From contig JBBMNZ010000057.1 of the NCBI GenBank assembly GCA_037954325.1, positions 467,501 through 531,500 of the forward strand: a stretch of DNA of 64,000 nt. The letters run 5' to 3'. Positions within the stretch are counted from its first letter, which is position 1; every line of letters begins with the position of its first letter. Of the stretch, positions 34,642 through 47,300 are shown one piece after another. Below the pieces are notes generated by a model. It had not been told where the DNA came from and ran no database searches. It saw only the letters and a list, made by a program, of their open reading frames with translations. Source of the DNA: Fistularia commersonii (Eukaryota; Chordata; Actinopteri; Syngnathiformes; Fistulariidae). Both the position numbers and the translations under genes were made by a program.

Positions 34642-34677
34642 TGTGTATGTGTGTGTGTGTGTGTGTGTGTATGTGTG
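34575..34677 (+). repeat. (TG)n microsatellite abutting LINE copy 1
   Basis: About 100 bp of TG with two or three TATG interruptions. It leads without a gap into LINE sequence, and the reading frame stays open across the junction (a Cys-Val repeat fused to RT). That is a chance result of the TG frame having no stop. Confidence 0.93.
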
Positions 34678-34688
34678 GGACAGAAATA

Positions 34689-35825
34689 ATGTCGGGGACA
34701 GAAATTGTTATTAGCCTGCTGGCAGATGACACAACCTTAGTTTTGAAAAATGAACATCAAGTCCCAATAAGCGTTGAAAAAATTAAAACATTCTCCAAGG
34801 CTTCAGGATTGTCATTAAACTTAAAGAAATGCAAACTTCTTGAGCTGCATGACTCACCACTAAAGGAAATCAGTAATGTTCCTATCAAATCAGAAATAAA
34901 ATACTTGAGCATTTTCCTATCTAAGGACCAAAAGTTAAATCAATCCAGGAACATTGAATCTAAACTGAATCAAAGTAAAGCTAAATTGAATATATTGCTC
35001 CAAAGAGATTTATCAATATTAGGCCCGATATATTTGACTAAAATGGAATGTTTATCCAGATGTATATACCCAGTGTATTCCAATGCTGCTCCAAATCAAC
35101 TCATAAAATCTATTAACCAAATAAATTTCAACTTTATCTGGAGGAACAAACCACACCATCTAAAAAAATCACATATGGGGAAAGAAACAAGTGACGGAGG
35201 GCTGAAAGTGATAGAGTTGGACTGCCTGAATGGGACATTGAAGGTGAACTGGTTGAAATCCTGGATCAAACATCATCATTCTTTCTGGTATTGTACTCCA
35301 AACTACTTATTCAACATAGTCGGCAGCCTAAGTCTTCTACTTATCTCTGACTTGGATATCAACAAGATTCCTGTCCAATTTTCAGAGTTCCATAAACAAA
35401 TACTATTATACTGGAAAATGATATATGTACACAATTTCTCACCACACAGTACAATAATTTGGAACAATCGATATGTACTGCATGGCAACAAACCTCTGTT
35501 TTACAAGGAATGCTTTGAGAAAGGTATATGGTCAATAATTGACTTGATGGATGACAATGGCAGTCGTCTAGACTATGAACAGTTCTGTACTACACACAGA
35601 TTTAAGCCTCCCATATTAGAGTTGATAAAGTTACGAAACGCACTGCCTCGACAATTTGTATTCCTGACCAAAAATATAATGACGCACCAAACCGTACAAC
35701 CACAGTTACCCCGACTATCACTCCAGGGAATCTCAATTCCGGACAGAAAGTGCACCAACTCCTTTATTAGGACATGTTTCACAGGAAACTTATTCCCTGG
35801 ACATCAAAACAAAAATAATATTTGA
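34689..35825 (+). pseudogene. LINE ORF2 C-terminal half (RT motif C onward), copy 1
   Basis: The frame gives a short lead-in and then LADDTTLVL at 34,719-34,745. This is the RT catalytic box, with the two Asp codons at 34,725-34,730. It continues through thumb-like sequence (SGLSLNLKKCK, then the KYLSIFLSK segment) and the L1 connector region with FNFIWRNK. It ends at a TGA at 35,823. The normal product would be a protein of over 1,200 residues with endonuclease, RT and a C-terminal Cys-rich domain, so this is a dead fragment. It differs from copy 2 at about 14 residues. Confidence 0.88.
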
Positions 35826-35919
35826 AATGAATTTGATAAGGAATCGATTGCCACGCTGCGAACTATGTATCTGACTCTACCCATACCCCCCAAGGCACAA
35901 AGAAACCCACTTCTAAATT

Positions 35920-36222
35920 ATGAATGACATCTACCCATCTAAGGAATTATTGAGGGTACGCTTTACTTTTGAAGATAATATTTGTACATTTTGTGAAGAC
36001 AACATTGAAACCACTGACCATATATTTTTTCTCATTCTCATTCCATCATCACCAGTTTCCCTCTCAAAAGATGATATCACATTTGGTTTACTTATAAGCA
36101 ACATAACAGATGAACTCCGTGTCAATGTTCTTTTAGGCCTGGCCAAGTTCTTCATTCACAAAAACAGAATGCAAAAATGCTCCCCAAATTTGAATTTCTT
36201 CATAAACGATTTTGAATTATAA
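35920..36222 (+). pseudogene. LINE ORF2 C-terminal Cys-rich segment, copy 1 (shifted frame)
   Basis: Translation resumes in another frame after about 95 bp that lacks an open frame. It contains CTFCEDNIETTDHIFF, which fits the CX2C...H zinc-binding segment near the C-terminus of L1-type ORF2 proteins. It ends at a TAA at 36,220, followed by an A-run. The frame change relative to the upstream part is shared with copy 2. Confidence 0.8.
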
Positions 36223-36830
36223 AAAAAAATCCTTAAAACTTATGGAAAAATTCAAAAACTAAAAAATATACAGTTACCCATGTCTGAGATTCCTTTTTTT
36301 TGAAAAAAAAACAACAAAAAACAAAAAAAAAACTTAATTACATGTTATATTCCCCTTGCAATTTTTTTTTCGTTTTAATTTTTTATTTGTCTATCTATTG
36401 ATTTAATTATTTCCTTTTAATTTCTTTTTTTGTCTAGCACTGTAAATTTCTCACAAACCGTTAACACTATTAACTTCTGATTACATACAGAACAAATGTC
36501 CTTATGTCCGTTGCTTCCTCATCCCTGGTTGTTTCATTGACATTCAGTTTTACCTTGCCATGTTTATTTGTACATTTGTATATTTGTGTGTACTATTTAT
36601 GTTCAATTAAAAACAGTTTGATGTCTGAGATTCCTTGTGAACGGCCAACTTAATTACATGTTATATTCCCCTTACAATTTTTTTTTTTAGTTTTTAATTT
36701 TATTTTTCTATCTATTTATTTAATTATTTCCTTTTAATTTTCTTTTTTGTCTAGCATTAAAAAATTCTCGCGAACCGTTAACACTATTAACTTCTGATTA
36801 CATACAGAACGAATGCCCTTATGTCTCCCG
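36223..36830 (+). repeat. LINE 3' UTR present twice in tandem
   Basis: The segment from tctgagattcc through acttaattacatgtt and ccgttaacactattaacttctgattacatacagaac to gttcaattaaaaa occurs once at about 36,281-36,616. It starts again at about 36,624 and runs to 36,820. The second copy is cut before its tail. The same tandem arrangement is in copy 2 (about 60,120-60,650). Confidence 0.78.
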
Positions 36831-36955
36831 TCCCCCCCGCTTTTTCCGTACGGTGGCAGACACTGAGATCAAAAGCAAATGGGTGTCATTGTAATGCAGT
36901 AACAGGGTGATAACAGCCGTGTTTGAAGTGTGTAGGGGCTTATAGGAGAGCAGAA
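36831..36955 (+). other. unassigned unique-looking segment
   Basis: C-rich start, then gtggcagacactgagatcaaaagc and a stretch with no repeat identity I recognise. The same segment follows LINE copy 2 (60,650-60,780). No coding potential is seen. Confidence 0.6.
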
Positions 36956-37296
36956 GCACGTCACGCTATTCGCCTGAGTTCGGAGGATCGGGGGCACCAG
37001 GGCCCATAGCGGAGGAGCAGAGGAGTTGAGAAGCGGAGGAGCGGAGTTATGTTTCTCTTCTCAAAGGCGGGGAAGCTTGGGGGCAGCAGGACCCCTTAGA
37101 CCGGCCAATGTGAGCCTTCTCCGGACATAGATCACCCGGACGTATGACTGGAGCTCCCGTACCTCTGGGCACACACATATGTGAATGAGTGGATGAGCTA
37201 ATGTTTGTTTTGTTGTGGATACGTTTCGGCCAATGCTATTAGCACAGCTATGATGAGTTCAGGTGTGTGTGTGTGTGTGTGTGTGTGTATGGGTGT

Positions 37297-37369
<73 letters not shown>

Positions 37370-37760
37370 AGTTTGTTTTGGTGGGTGGGGGGGGGGGTTC
37401 CCGCGTACTGGGAGTACCAGGGCCTGGAGCGGATGAGGTGAGGAGCGGAGGAGGGCAGAAGCCCGGACCGTGATTCGCTTATGTCCAGCGGTTCGGGAGT
37501 TCCAGGGCACAAAGCGGAGGAGCGGAGGACAGCAAAAGCCCTGTCCGCAATTCACCTGAGTCTGGCGGATCGGTAGTACCTGGTTCCGCAGCGGAGGAGC
37601 GGAGGACTTGAGAAGCGGAGGAGCGGAGGAGCGGAGATGTTTCTCTTCTCAGAGGCGGCAAGGGGGGGGGGGGCAGGACCCCTTACCCGTATCCCCCGGA
37701 CGGTTGAGTGGAGCTCCCGGACTTCCGGGCACGCACATGCGAATGACTGGATGACAGGGA
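36956..37760 (+). repeat. TG/G composite units after LINE copy 1
   Basis: About two composite units with a TG tract of over 100 bp at 37,263-37,368 and a G-run near 37,388. They match 60,780-61,620 after LINE copy 2 almost base for base apart from TG length. The last unit, with ggtagtacctggttccgcagcgg, also resembles 33,510-33,590. Confidence 0.85.
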
Positions 37761-40029
37761 GTGCCAGGGCCTGGAGCGAATGAGCAGAGGAGAGGCGGAG
37801 AGCAGAAGCCCGGCCCGGTTCGGGATTTCCAGGGTCAAAAGCGGGGGAGCAAAGAAGCGGAGGGGGGGAGGAGAGCAGAAGAGCAGAAGACTGGCCCGGA
37901 ATTCACCGAAGTCCCGCATATCGGGAGTTCAAGGGCCCGGAGCGGAAGAGAAGAGGAGCGGAGGAGCGGAGGAGCGGGGGAGCGGAGGAGCGGAGGAGCG
38001 GAGGAGCGGAGGAGAGCGGAAGCCCGGCCAACAATTCGCCTGAGTCCCGCGGAGAGGGGGTACCAGGGCCTGGAGCCTGATTCGCTTATGTCCAGCAGTT
38101 CAGGAGTACCAGGGTCAGGAGCGGAGGAGCGGAGGAGCGGATGAGCAGAAGAACGTTTAAGCGGCGGAGCGGAGGAGCGGATGAGCGGAGGAGAGTGGAA
38201 TCCGGCCGACATCTCGCCTGAGTCCCGCGGAAAGGGAGTCCCAGGGCCTGGAGCCTGATTCGCTTATGGCAAGCAGTTCAGGAGAACCGGGCCCAGGTGC
38301 GGAGGAGCGGAGGAGCGGAGGAGAGCGGAAGCCCGGCCAACAATTCGCCTAAGTCCCGCGGAGAGGGAGTACCAGGGCCTGGAGCCTGATTCGCTATGTC
38401 CAGCAGTTCAGGAGTACCAGGGCCGGAGCGGAGGAGCGGAGGAGCGGAGGAGCGGAGGAGCGGAGGAGCGGAGGAGCGGATAAGCGGATGAGCTGAGGAG
38501 AGCGGAAGCCCGGCCGGCAATTCGCCTTAGTCCCGCGGAGAGGGAGTACCAGATCCTGGAGCCTGATTCGCTTATGTCCAGCAGTTCAGGAGTACCAGGG
38601 CCAGGAGCGGAGGAGCGGAGGAGCGGATGAGCAAAATAACGTTTAAGCGGTGGAGCGGAGGAGCGGATGAGCGGAGGAGAGCGGAATCCGGCCGACAATT
38701 CGCCTGAGTCCCGCGGAAAGGGAGTACCAGGGCCAGAAGCGTGATTTAATGATGTTCAGCAATTCAGGAGTACCAGGCCGAGGTGCGGAGGAGCGGAGGG
38801 GCGGATGAGTGGAGGAGCGGAGGTGGGGAGGAGAGCGGAAGACCGGCCCACATTTCGCCTGAGTCCCGCGGATTGGGAGTACCAGGGCCTGGAGCCTGAT
38901 TCGCTTATGGCAAGCAGTTCAGGAGTACCAGGGCCCAGAGCGGATGAGCGGAGGAGCGGAGGAGCGGGGGAGCGGAGGAGCGGAGGAGCGGAGGGGCGGA
39001 TGAGTGGAGGAGTGGAGGTGCGGAGGAGAGCGGAAGCCCGGCCCACATTTCGCCTGAGTCCCGCGGATTGGGAGTACCAGGGCCTGGAGCCTGATTCGCT
39101 TATGGCAAGCAGTTCAGGAGTACCAGGGCCCAGAGCGGATGAGCGGAGGAGCGGAGGAGCGGAGGAGCGGAGGAGCGGAGGAGCGGAGGAGCGGAGGGGC
39201 GGATGAGTGGAGGAGTGGAGGTGCGGAGGAGAGCGGAAGCCCGGCCCACATTTCGCCTGAGTCCCGCGGATTGGGAGTACCAGGGCCTGGAGCCTGATTC
39301 GCTTATGGCAAGCAGTTCAGGAGTACCAGGGCCCGAAGCGGAGGAGCAGAGGAGCGGAGGAGCGGAGGAGCGGAGGAGCGGAGGAGAGCGGAAGCCCGGC
39401 CGACAATTCGCCTTAGCCCAGCGGAGAGGGAGTACCAGGGCCTGGAGCCTGATTCGCTTATGTCCAGCAGTTAGGGGGAGTACCAGGGCCAGGAGCGGAG
39501 GAGCGGAGGAGCGGATGAGCAGAAGAACGTTTAAGCGGTGGAGCGGAGGGGCGGACGAGCGGAGGAGAGCGGAATCCGGCCGACATCTCGCCTGAGTCCC
39601 GCGGAAAGGGAGTACCAGGGCCTGGAGCCTGATTCGCTTATGGCAAGCAGTTCAGGAGAACCGGGCCCAGAGCGGAGGAGCGGAGGAGCGGAGGAGCGGA
39701 GGAGCGGAGGAGAGCAGAAGCCCGGCCAACAATTCGCCTAAGTCCCGCGGAGAGGGAGTACCAGGGCCTGGAGCCTGATTCGCTATGTCCAGCAGTTCAG
39801 GAGTACCAGGGCCGGAGCGGAGGAGCGGAGGAGCGGAGGAGCGGAGGAGCGGATAAGCGGATGAGCTGAGGAGAGCGGAAGCCCGGCCGGCAATTCGCCT
39901 TAGTCCCGCGGAGAGGGAGTACCAGGTCCTGGAGCCTGATTCGCTTATGTCCAGCAGTTCAGGAGTACCAGGGCCAGGAGCGGAGGAGCGGATGAGCAAA
40001 ATAACGTTTAAGCGGTGGAGCGGAGGAGC

Positions 40030-43000
40030 GGATGAGCGGAGAAGAGCGGAATCCGGCCGACAATTCGCCTGAGTCCCGCGGAAAGGGAGTACCAGGGCCA
40101 GAAGCGTGATTTAATGATGTTCAGCAATTCAGGAGTACCAGGCCGAGGTGCGGAGGAGCGGAGGGGCGGATGAGTGGAGGAGCGGAGGTGGGGAGGAGAG
40201 CGGAAGACCGGCCCACATTTCGCCTGAGTCCCGCGGATTGGGAGTACCAGGGCCTGGAGCCTGATTCGCTTATGGCAAGCAGTTCAGGAGTACCAGGGCC
40301 CAGAGCGGCGGAGCGGAGGAGCGGAGGAGCGGGGGAGCGGAGGAGCGGAGGAGCGGAGGGGCGGATGAGTGGAGGAGTGGAGGTGCGGAGGAGAGCGGAA
40401 GCCCGGCCCACATTTCGCCTGAGTCCCGCGGATTGGGAGTACCAGGGCCTGGAGCCTGATTCGCTTATGGCAAGCAGTTCAGGAGTACCAGGGCCCAGAG
40501 CGGATGAGCGGAGGAGCGGAGGAGCGGAGGAGCGGAGGAGCGGAGGGGCGGATGAGTGGAGGAGTGGAGGTGCGGAGGAGAGCGGAAGCCCGGCCCACAT
40601 TTCGCCTGAGTCCCGCGGATTGGGAGTACCAGGGCCTGGAGCCTGATTCGCTTATGGCAAGCAGTTCAGGAGTACCAGGGCCCGAAGCGGAGGAGCAGAG
40701 GAACGGAGGAGCGGAGGAGCGGAGGAGAGCGGAAGCCCGGCCGACAATTCGCCTTAGCCCAGCGGAGAGGGAGTACCAGGGCCTGGAGCCTGATTCGCTT
40801 ATGTCCAGCAGTTAGGGGGAGTACCAGGGCCAGGAGCGGAGGAGCGGAGGAGCGGATGAGCAAAATAACGTTTAAGCGGTGGAGCGGAGGGGCGGACGAG
40901 CGGAGGAGAGCGGAATCCGGCCGACATCTCGCCTGAGTCCCGCGGAAAGGGAGTACCAGGGCCTGGAGCCTGATTCGCTTATGGCAAGCAGTTCAGGAGA
41001 ACCGGGCCCAGAGCGGAGGAGCGGAGGAGCGGAGGAGCGGAGGAGCGGAGGAGCGGAGGAGCGGAGGAGCGGAGGAGAGCGGAAGCCCGGCCAACAATTC
41101 GCCTGAGTCCCGCGGAGAGGGGGTACCAGGGCCTGGAGCCTGATTCGCTTATGTCCAGCAGTTCAGGAGTACCAGGGTCAGGAGCGGAGGAGCGGAGGAG
41201 CGGATGAGCAGAAGAACGTTTAAGCGGTGGAGCGGAGGAGCGGATGAGCGGAGGAGAGTGGAATCCGGCCGACATCTCGCCTGAGTCCCGCGGAAAGGGA
41301 GTCCCAGGGCCTGGAGCCTGATTCGCTTATGGCAAGCAGTTCAGGAGAACCGGGCCCAGGTGCGGAGGAGCGGAGGAGCGGAGGAGAGCGGAAGCCCGGC
41401 CAACAATTCGCCTAAGTCCCGCGGAGAGGGAGTACCAGGGCCTGGAGCCTGATTCGCTATGTCCAGCAGTTCAGGAGTACCAGGGCCGGAGCGGAGGAGC
41501 GGAGGAGCGGAGGAGCGGAGGAGCGGAGGAGCGGATAAGCGGATGAGCTGAGGAGAGCGGAAGCCCGGCCGGCAATTCGCCTTAGTCCCGCGGAGAGGGA
41601 GTACCAGGTCCTAGAGCCTGATTCGCTTATGTCCAGCAGTTCAGGAGTACCAGGGCCAGGAGCGGAGGAGCGGAGGAGCGGATGAGCAAAATAACGTTGA
41701 AGCGGTGGAGCGGAGGAGCGGATGAGCGGAGAAGAGCGGAATCCGGCCGACAATTCGCCTGAGTCCCGCGGAAAGGGAGTACCAGGGCCAGAAGCGTGAT
41801 TTAATGATGTTCAGCAATTCAGGAGTACCAGGCCGAGGTGCGGAGGAGCGGAGGGGCGGATGAGTGGAGGAGCGGAGGTGGGGAGGAGAGCGGAAGACCG
41901 GCCCACATTTCGCCTGAGTCCCGCGGATTGGGAGTACCAGGGCCTGGAGCCTGATTCGCTTATGGCAAGCAGTTCAGGAGTACCAGGGCCCAGAGCGGCG
42001 GAGCGGAGGAGCGGAGGAGCGGGGGAGCGGAGGAGCGGAGGGGCGGATGAGTGGAGGAGTGGAGGTGCGGAGGAGAGCGGAAGCCCGGCCCACATTTCGC
42101 CTGAGTCCCGCGGATTGGGAGTACCAGGGCCTGGAGCCTGATTCGCTTATGGCAAGCAGTTCAGGAGTACCAGGGCCCAGAGCGGATGAGCGGAGGAGCG
42201 GAGGAGCGGAGGAGCGGAGGAGCGGAGGGGCGGATGAGTGGAGGAGTGGAGGTGCGGAGGAGAGCGGAAGCCCGGCCCACATTTCGCCTGAGTCCCGCGG
42301 ATTGGGAGTACCAGGGCCTGGAGCCTGATTCGCTTATGGCAAGCAGTTCAGGAGTACCAGGGCCCGAAGCGGAGGAGCAGAGGAGCGGAGGAGCGGAGGA
42401 GCGGAGGAGCGGAGGAGTGCGGAAGCCCGGCCGACAAATCGCCTTAGCCCAGCGGAGAGGGAGTACCAGGGCCTGGAGCCTGATTCGCTTATGTCCAGCA
42501 GTTAGGGGGAGTACCAGGGCCAGGAGCGGAGGAGCGGAGGAGCGGATGAGCAGAAGAACGTTTAAGCGGTGGAGCGGAGGGGCGGACGAGCGGAGGAGAG
42601 CGGAATCCGGCCGACATCTCGCCTGAGTCCCGCGGAAAGGGAGTACCAGGGCCTGGAGCCTGATTCGCTTATGGCAAGCAGTTCAGGAGAACCGGGCCCA
42701 GAGCGGAGGAGCGGAGGAGCGGAGGAGCGGAGGAGCGGAGGAGCGGAGGAGAGCAGAAGCCCGGCCAACAATTCGCCTAAGTCCCGCGGAGAGGGAGTAC
42801 CAGGGCCAGGAGCCTGATTCGCTATGTCCAGCAGTTCAGGAGTACCAGGGCCGGAGCGGAGAAACGGAGGAGCGGATGAGCGGAGGAGCGGATAAGCGGA
42901 TGAGATGAGGAGAGCGGAAGCCCGGCCGGCAATTTGCCTGAGTCCCGCGGAGAGGGAGTACCAGGGCCAGGAGCCTGATTCGCTATGTCCAGCAGTTCAG

Positions 43001-43655
43001 GAGTACCAGGGCCGGAGCGGAGAAACGGAGGAGCGGAGGAGCGGATAAGCGGATGAGCTGAGGAGAGCGGAAGCCCGGCCGGCAATTTGCCTGAGTCCCG
43101 CGGAGAGGGAGTACCAGGTCCTGGAACCTGATTCGCTTATGTCCAGCAGTTCAGGAGTACCAGAGCCAGGAGCGGAGGAGCGGAGGAGCAGATGAGCAGA
43201 AGAACGTTTAAGCGGTGGAGCGGAGGAGCAGATGAGCGGAGGAGAGCGGAATCGGGCCGACATCTCGCCTGAGTCCCGCGGAAAGGGAGTACCAGGGCCT
43301 GGAGCCTGATTCGCTTATGGCAAGCAGTTCAGGAGAACCGGGCCCAGGTGCGGAGGAGCGGAGGAGCGGAGGAGAGCGGAAGCCCGGCCAACAATTCGCC
43401 TAAGTCCCACGGAGAGGGAGTACCAGGGCCAGAAGCGTGATTTAATGATGTTCAGAAATTCAGGTGTACCAGGCCCAGGTGCGGAAGAGCGGAGGAGCGG
43501 ATGAGTGGAGGAGCGGAGGTGGGGAGGAAAGCGGAAGACCGGCCCACATTTCGCCTGAGTCCCGCGGATTGGGAGTACCAGGGCCTGGAGCCTGATTCGC
43601 TTATGGCAAGCAGTTCAGGAGTACCAGGGCCTAGAGCGGAGGAGCGGAGGAGCGG
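40030..43655 (+). repeat. array II higher-order repeat, 3.65 kb, copy 1
   Basis: Landmarks at 40,121, 40,504 and 40,879 recur at +3,640 bp. Those at 41,457, 41,811, 42,822, 42,997 and 43,501 recur at +3,648 bp. The step of 8 bp is one extra GAGCGGAG octamer in copy 2, in the run that begins near 44,651. Confidence 0.87.
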
Positions 43656-43669
43656 TGGAGCGGAGGAGC

Positions 43670-46600
43670 GGATGAGCGGAGAAGAGCGGAATCCGGCCGA
43701 CAATTCGCCTGAGTCCCGCGGAAAGGGAGTACCAGGGCCAGAAGCGTGATTTAATGATGTTCAGCAATTCAGGAGTACCAGGCCGAGGTGCGGAGGAGCG
43801 GAGGGGCGGATGAGTGGAGGAGCGGAGGTGGGGAGGAGAGCGGAAGACCGGCCCACATTTCGCCTGAGTCCCGCGGATTGGGAGTACCAGGGCCTGGAGC
43901 CTGATTCGCTTATGGCAAGCAGTTCAGGAGTACCAGGGCCCAGAGCGGCGGAGCGGAGGAGCGGAGGAGCGGGGGAGCGGAGGAGCGGAGGAGCGGAGGG
44001 GCGGATGAGTGGAGGAGTGGAGGTGCGGAGGAGAGCGGAAGCCCGGCCCACATTTCGCCTGAGTCCCGCGGATTGGGAGTACCAGGGCCTGGAGCCTGAT
44101 TCGCTTATGGCAAGCAGTTCAGGAGTACCAGGGCCCAGAGCGGATGAGCGGAGGAGCGGAGGAGCGGAGGAGCGGAGGAGCGGAGGGGCGGATGAGTGGA
44201 GGAGTGGAGGTGCGGAGGAGAGCGGAAGCCCGGCCCACATTTCGCCTGAGTCCCGCGGATTGGGAGTACCAGGGCCTGGAGCCTGATTCGCTTATGGCAA
44301 GCAGTTCAGGAGTACCAGGGCCCGAAGCGGAGGAGCAGAGGAACGGAGGAGCGGAGGAGCGGAGGAGAGCGGAAGCCCGGCCGACAATTCGCCTTAGCCC
44401 AGCGGAGAGGGAGTACCAGGGCCTGGAGCCTGATTCGCTTATGTCCAGCAGTTAGGGGGAGTACCAGGGCCAGGAGCGGAGGAGCGGAGGAGCGGATGAG
44501 CAAAATAACGTTTAAGCGGTGGAGCGGAGGGGCGGACGAGCGGAGGAGAGCGGAATCCGGCCGACATCTCGCCTGAGTCCCGCGGAAAGGGAGTACCAGG
44601 GCCTGGAGCCTGATTCGCTTATGGCAAGCAGTTCAGGAGAACCGGGCCCAGAGCGGAGGAGCGGAGGAGCGGAGGAGCGGAGGAGCGGAGGAGCGGAGGA
44701 GCGGAGGAGCGGAGGAGCGGAGGAGAGCGGAAGCCCGGCCAACAATTCGCCTGAGTCCCGCGGAGAGGGGGTACCAGGGCCTGGAGCCTGATTCGCTTAT
44801 GTCCAGCAGTTCAGGAGTACCAGGGTCAGGAGCGGAGGAGCGGAGGAGCGGATGAGCAGAAGAACGTTTAAGCGGTGGAGCGGAGGAGCGGATGAGCGGA
44901 GGAGAGTGGAATCCGGCCGACATCTCGCCTGAGTCCCGCGGAAAGGGAGTCCCAGGGCCTGGAGCCTGATTCGCTTATGGCAAGCAGTTCAGGAGAACCG
45001 GGCCCAGGTGCGGAGGAGCGGAGGAGCGGAGGAGAGCGGAAGCCCGGCCAACAATTCGCCTAAGTCCCGCGGAGAGGGAGTACCAGGGCCTGGAGCCTGA
45101 TTCGCTATGTCCAGCAGTTCAGGAGTACCAGGGCCGGAGCGGAGGAGCGGAGGAGCGGAGGAGCGGAGGAGCGGAGGAGCGGATAAGCGGATGAGCTGAG
45201 GAGAGCGGAAGCCCGGCCGGCAATTCGCCTTAGTCCCGCGGAGAGGGAGTACCAGGTCCTAGAGCCTGATTCGCTTATGTCCAGCAGTTCAGGAGTACCA
45301 GGGCCAGGAGCGGAGGAGCGGAGGAGCGGATGAGCAAAATAACGTTGAAGCGGTGGAGCGGAGGAGCGGATGAGCGGAGAAGAGCGGAATCCGGCCGACA
45401 ATTCGCCTGAGTCCCGCGGAAAGGGAGTACCAGGGCCAGAAGCGTGATTTAATGATGTTCAGCAATTCAGGAGTACCAGGCCGAGGTGCGGAGGAGCGGA
45501 GGGGCGGATGAGTGGAGGAGCGGAGGTGGGGAGGAGAGCGGAAGACCGGCCCACATTTCGCCTGAGTCCCGCGGATTGGGAGTACCAGGGCCTGGAGCCT
45601 GATTCGCTTATGGCAAGCAGTTCAGGAGTACCAGGGCCCAGAGCGGCGGAGCGGAGGAGCGGAGGAGCGGGGGAGCGGAGGAGCGGAGGGGCGGATGAGT
45701 GGAGGAGTGGAGGTGCGGAGGAGAGCGGAAGCCCGGCCCACATTTCGCCTGAGTCCCGCGGATTGGGAGTACCAGGGCCTGGAGCCTGATTCGCTTATGG
45801 CAAGCAGTTCAGGAGTACCAGGGCCCAGAGCGGATGAGCGGAGGAGCGGAGGAGCGGAGGAGCGGAGGAGCGGAGGGGCGGATGAGTGGAGGAGTGGAGG
45901 TGCGGAGGAGAGCGGAAGCCCGGCCCACATTTCGCCTGAGTCCCGCGGATTGGGAGTACCAGGGCCTGGAGCCTGATTCGCTTATGGCAAGCAGTTCAGG
46001 AGTACCAGGGCCCGAAGCGGAGGAGCAGAGGAGCGGAGGAGCGGAGGAGCGGAGGAGCGGAGGAGTGCGGAAGCCCGGCCGACAAATCGCCTTAGCCCAG
46101 CGGAGAGGGAGTACCAGGGCCTGGAGCCTGATTCGCTTATGTCCAGCAGTTAGGGGGAGTACCAGGGCCAGGAGCGGAGGAGCGGAGGAGCGGATGAGCA
46201 GAAGAACGTTTAAGCGGTGGAGCGGAGGGGCGGACGAGCGGAGGAGAGCGGAATCCGGCCGACATCTCGCCTGAGTCCCGCGGAAAGGGAGTACCAGGGC
46301 CTGGAGCCTGATTCGCTTATGGCAAGCAGTTCAGGAGAACCGGGCCCAGAGCGGAGGAGCGGAGGAGCGGAGGAGCGGAGGAGCGGAGGAGCGGAGGAGA
46401 GCAGAAGCCCGGCCAACAATTCGCCTAAGTCCCGCGGAGAGGGAGTACCAGGGCCAGGAGCCTGATTCGCTATGTCCAGCAGTTCAGGAGTACCAGGGCC
46501 GGAGCGGAGAAACGGAGGAGCGGATGAGCGGAGGAGCGGATAAGCGGATGAGATGAGGAGAGCGGAAGCCCGGCCGGCAATTTGCCTGAGTCCCGCGGAG

Positions 46601-47300
46601 AGGGAGTACCAGGGCCAGGAGCCTGATTCGCTATGTCCAGCAGTTCAGGAGTACCAGGGCCGGAGCGGAGAAACGGAGGAGCGGAGGAGCGGATAAGCGG
46701 ATGAGCTGAGGAGAGCGGAAGCCCGGCCGGCAATTTGCCTGAGTCCCGCGGAGAGGGAGTACCAGGTCCTGGAACCTGATTCGCTTATGTCCAGCAGTTC
46801 AGGAGTACCAGAGCCAGGAGCGGAGGAGCGGAGGAGCAGATGAGCAGAAGAACGTTTAAGCGGTGGAGCGGAGGAGCAGATGAGCGGAGGAGAGCGGAAT
46901 CGGGCCGACATCTCGCCTGAGTCCCGCGGAAAGGGAGTACCAGGGCCTGGAGCCTGATTCGCTTATGGCAAGCAGTTCAGGAGAACCGGGCCCAGGTGCG
47001 GAGGAGCGGAGGAGCGGAGGAGAGCGGAAGCCCGGCCAACAATTCGCCTAAGTCCCACGGAGAGGGAGTACCAGGGCCAGAAGCGTGATTTAATGATGTT
47101 CAGAAATTCAGGTGTACCAGGCCCAGGTGCGGAAGAGCGGAGGAGCGGATGAGTGGAGGAGCGGAGGTGGGGAGGAAAGCGGAAGACCGGCCCACATTTC
47201 GCCTGAGTCCCGCGGATTGGGAGTACCAGGGCCTGGAGCCTGATTCGCTTATGGCAAGCAGTTCAGGAGTACCAGGGCCTAGAGCGGAGGAGCGGAGGAG
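43670..47300 (+). repeat. array II higher-order repeat, 3.65 kb, copy 2
   Basis: It is the downstream partner of 40,030-43,655. Homology ends near 47,300, where different octamer counts and a different unit type follow. Confidence 0.87.

Larger units (their letters stand above)
34682..36830 (+). mobile_element. 5'-truncated L1-like LINE, copy 1
   Basis: Homology begins just upstream of the RT catalytic motif and runs through the rest of ORF2 into an A/T-rich 3' UTR. The endonuclease and the N-terminal half of RT are absent. The left junction is at a (TG)n tract and no target duplication is evident. A near-identical copy lies at 58,518-60,650 with the same left junction, same disabling lesions and same tail structure. 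Confidence 0.88.

Noticed and set aside
34575..34688. A Cys-Val repeat N-terminus fused to LINE RT as a real protein start
   Set aside because: It is the (TG)n tract read in frame. The tract length differs between copies, and the LINE family would be expected to have endonuclease and RT sequence here.
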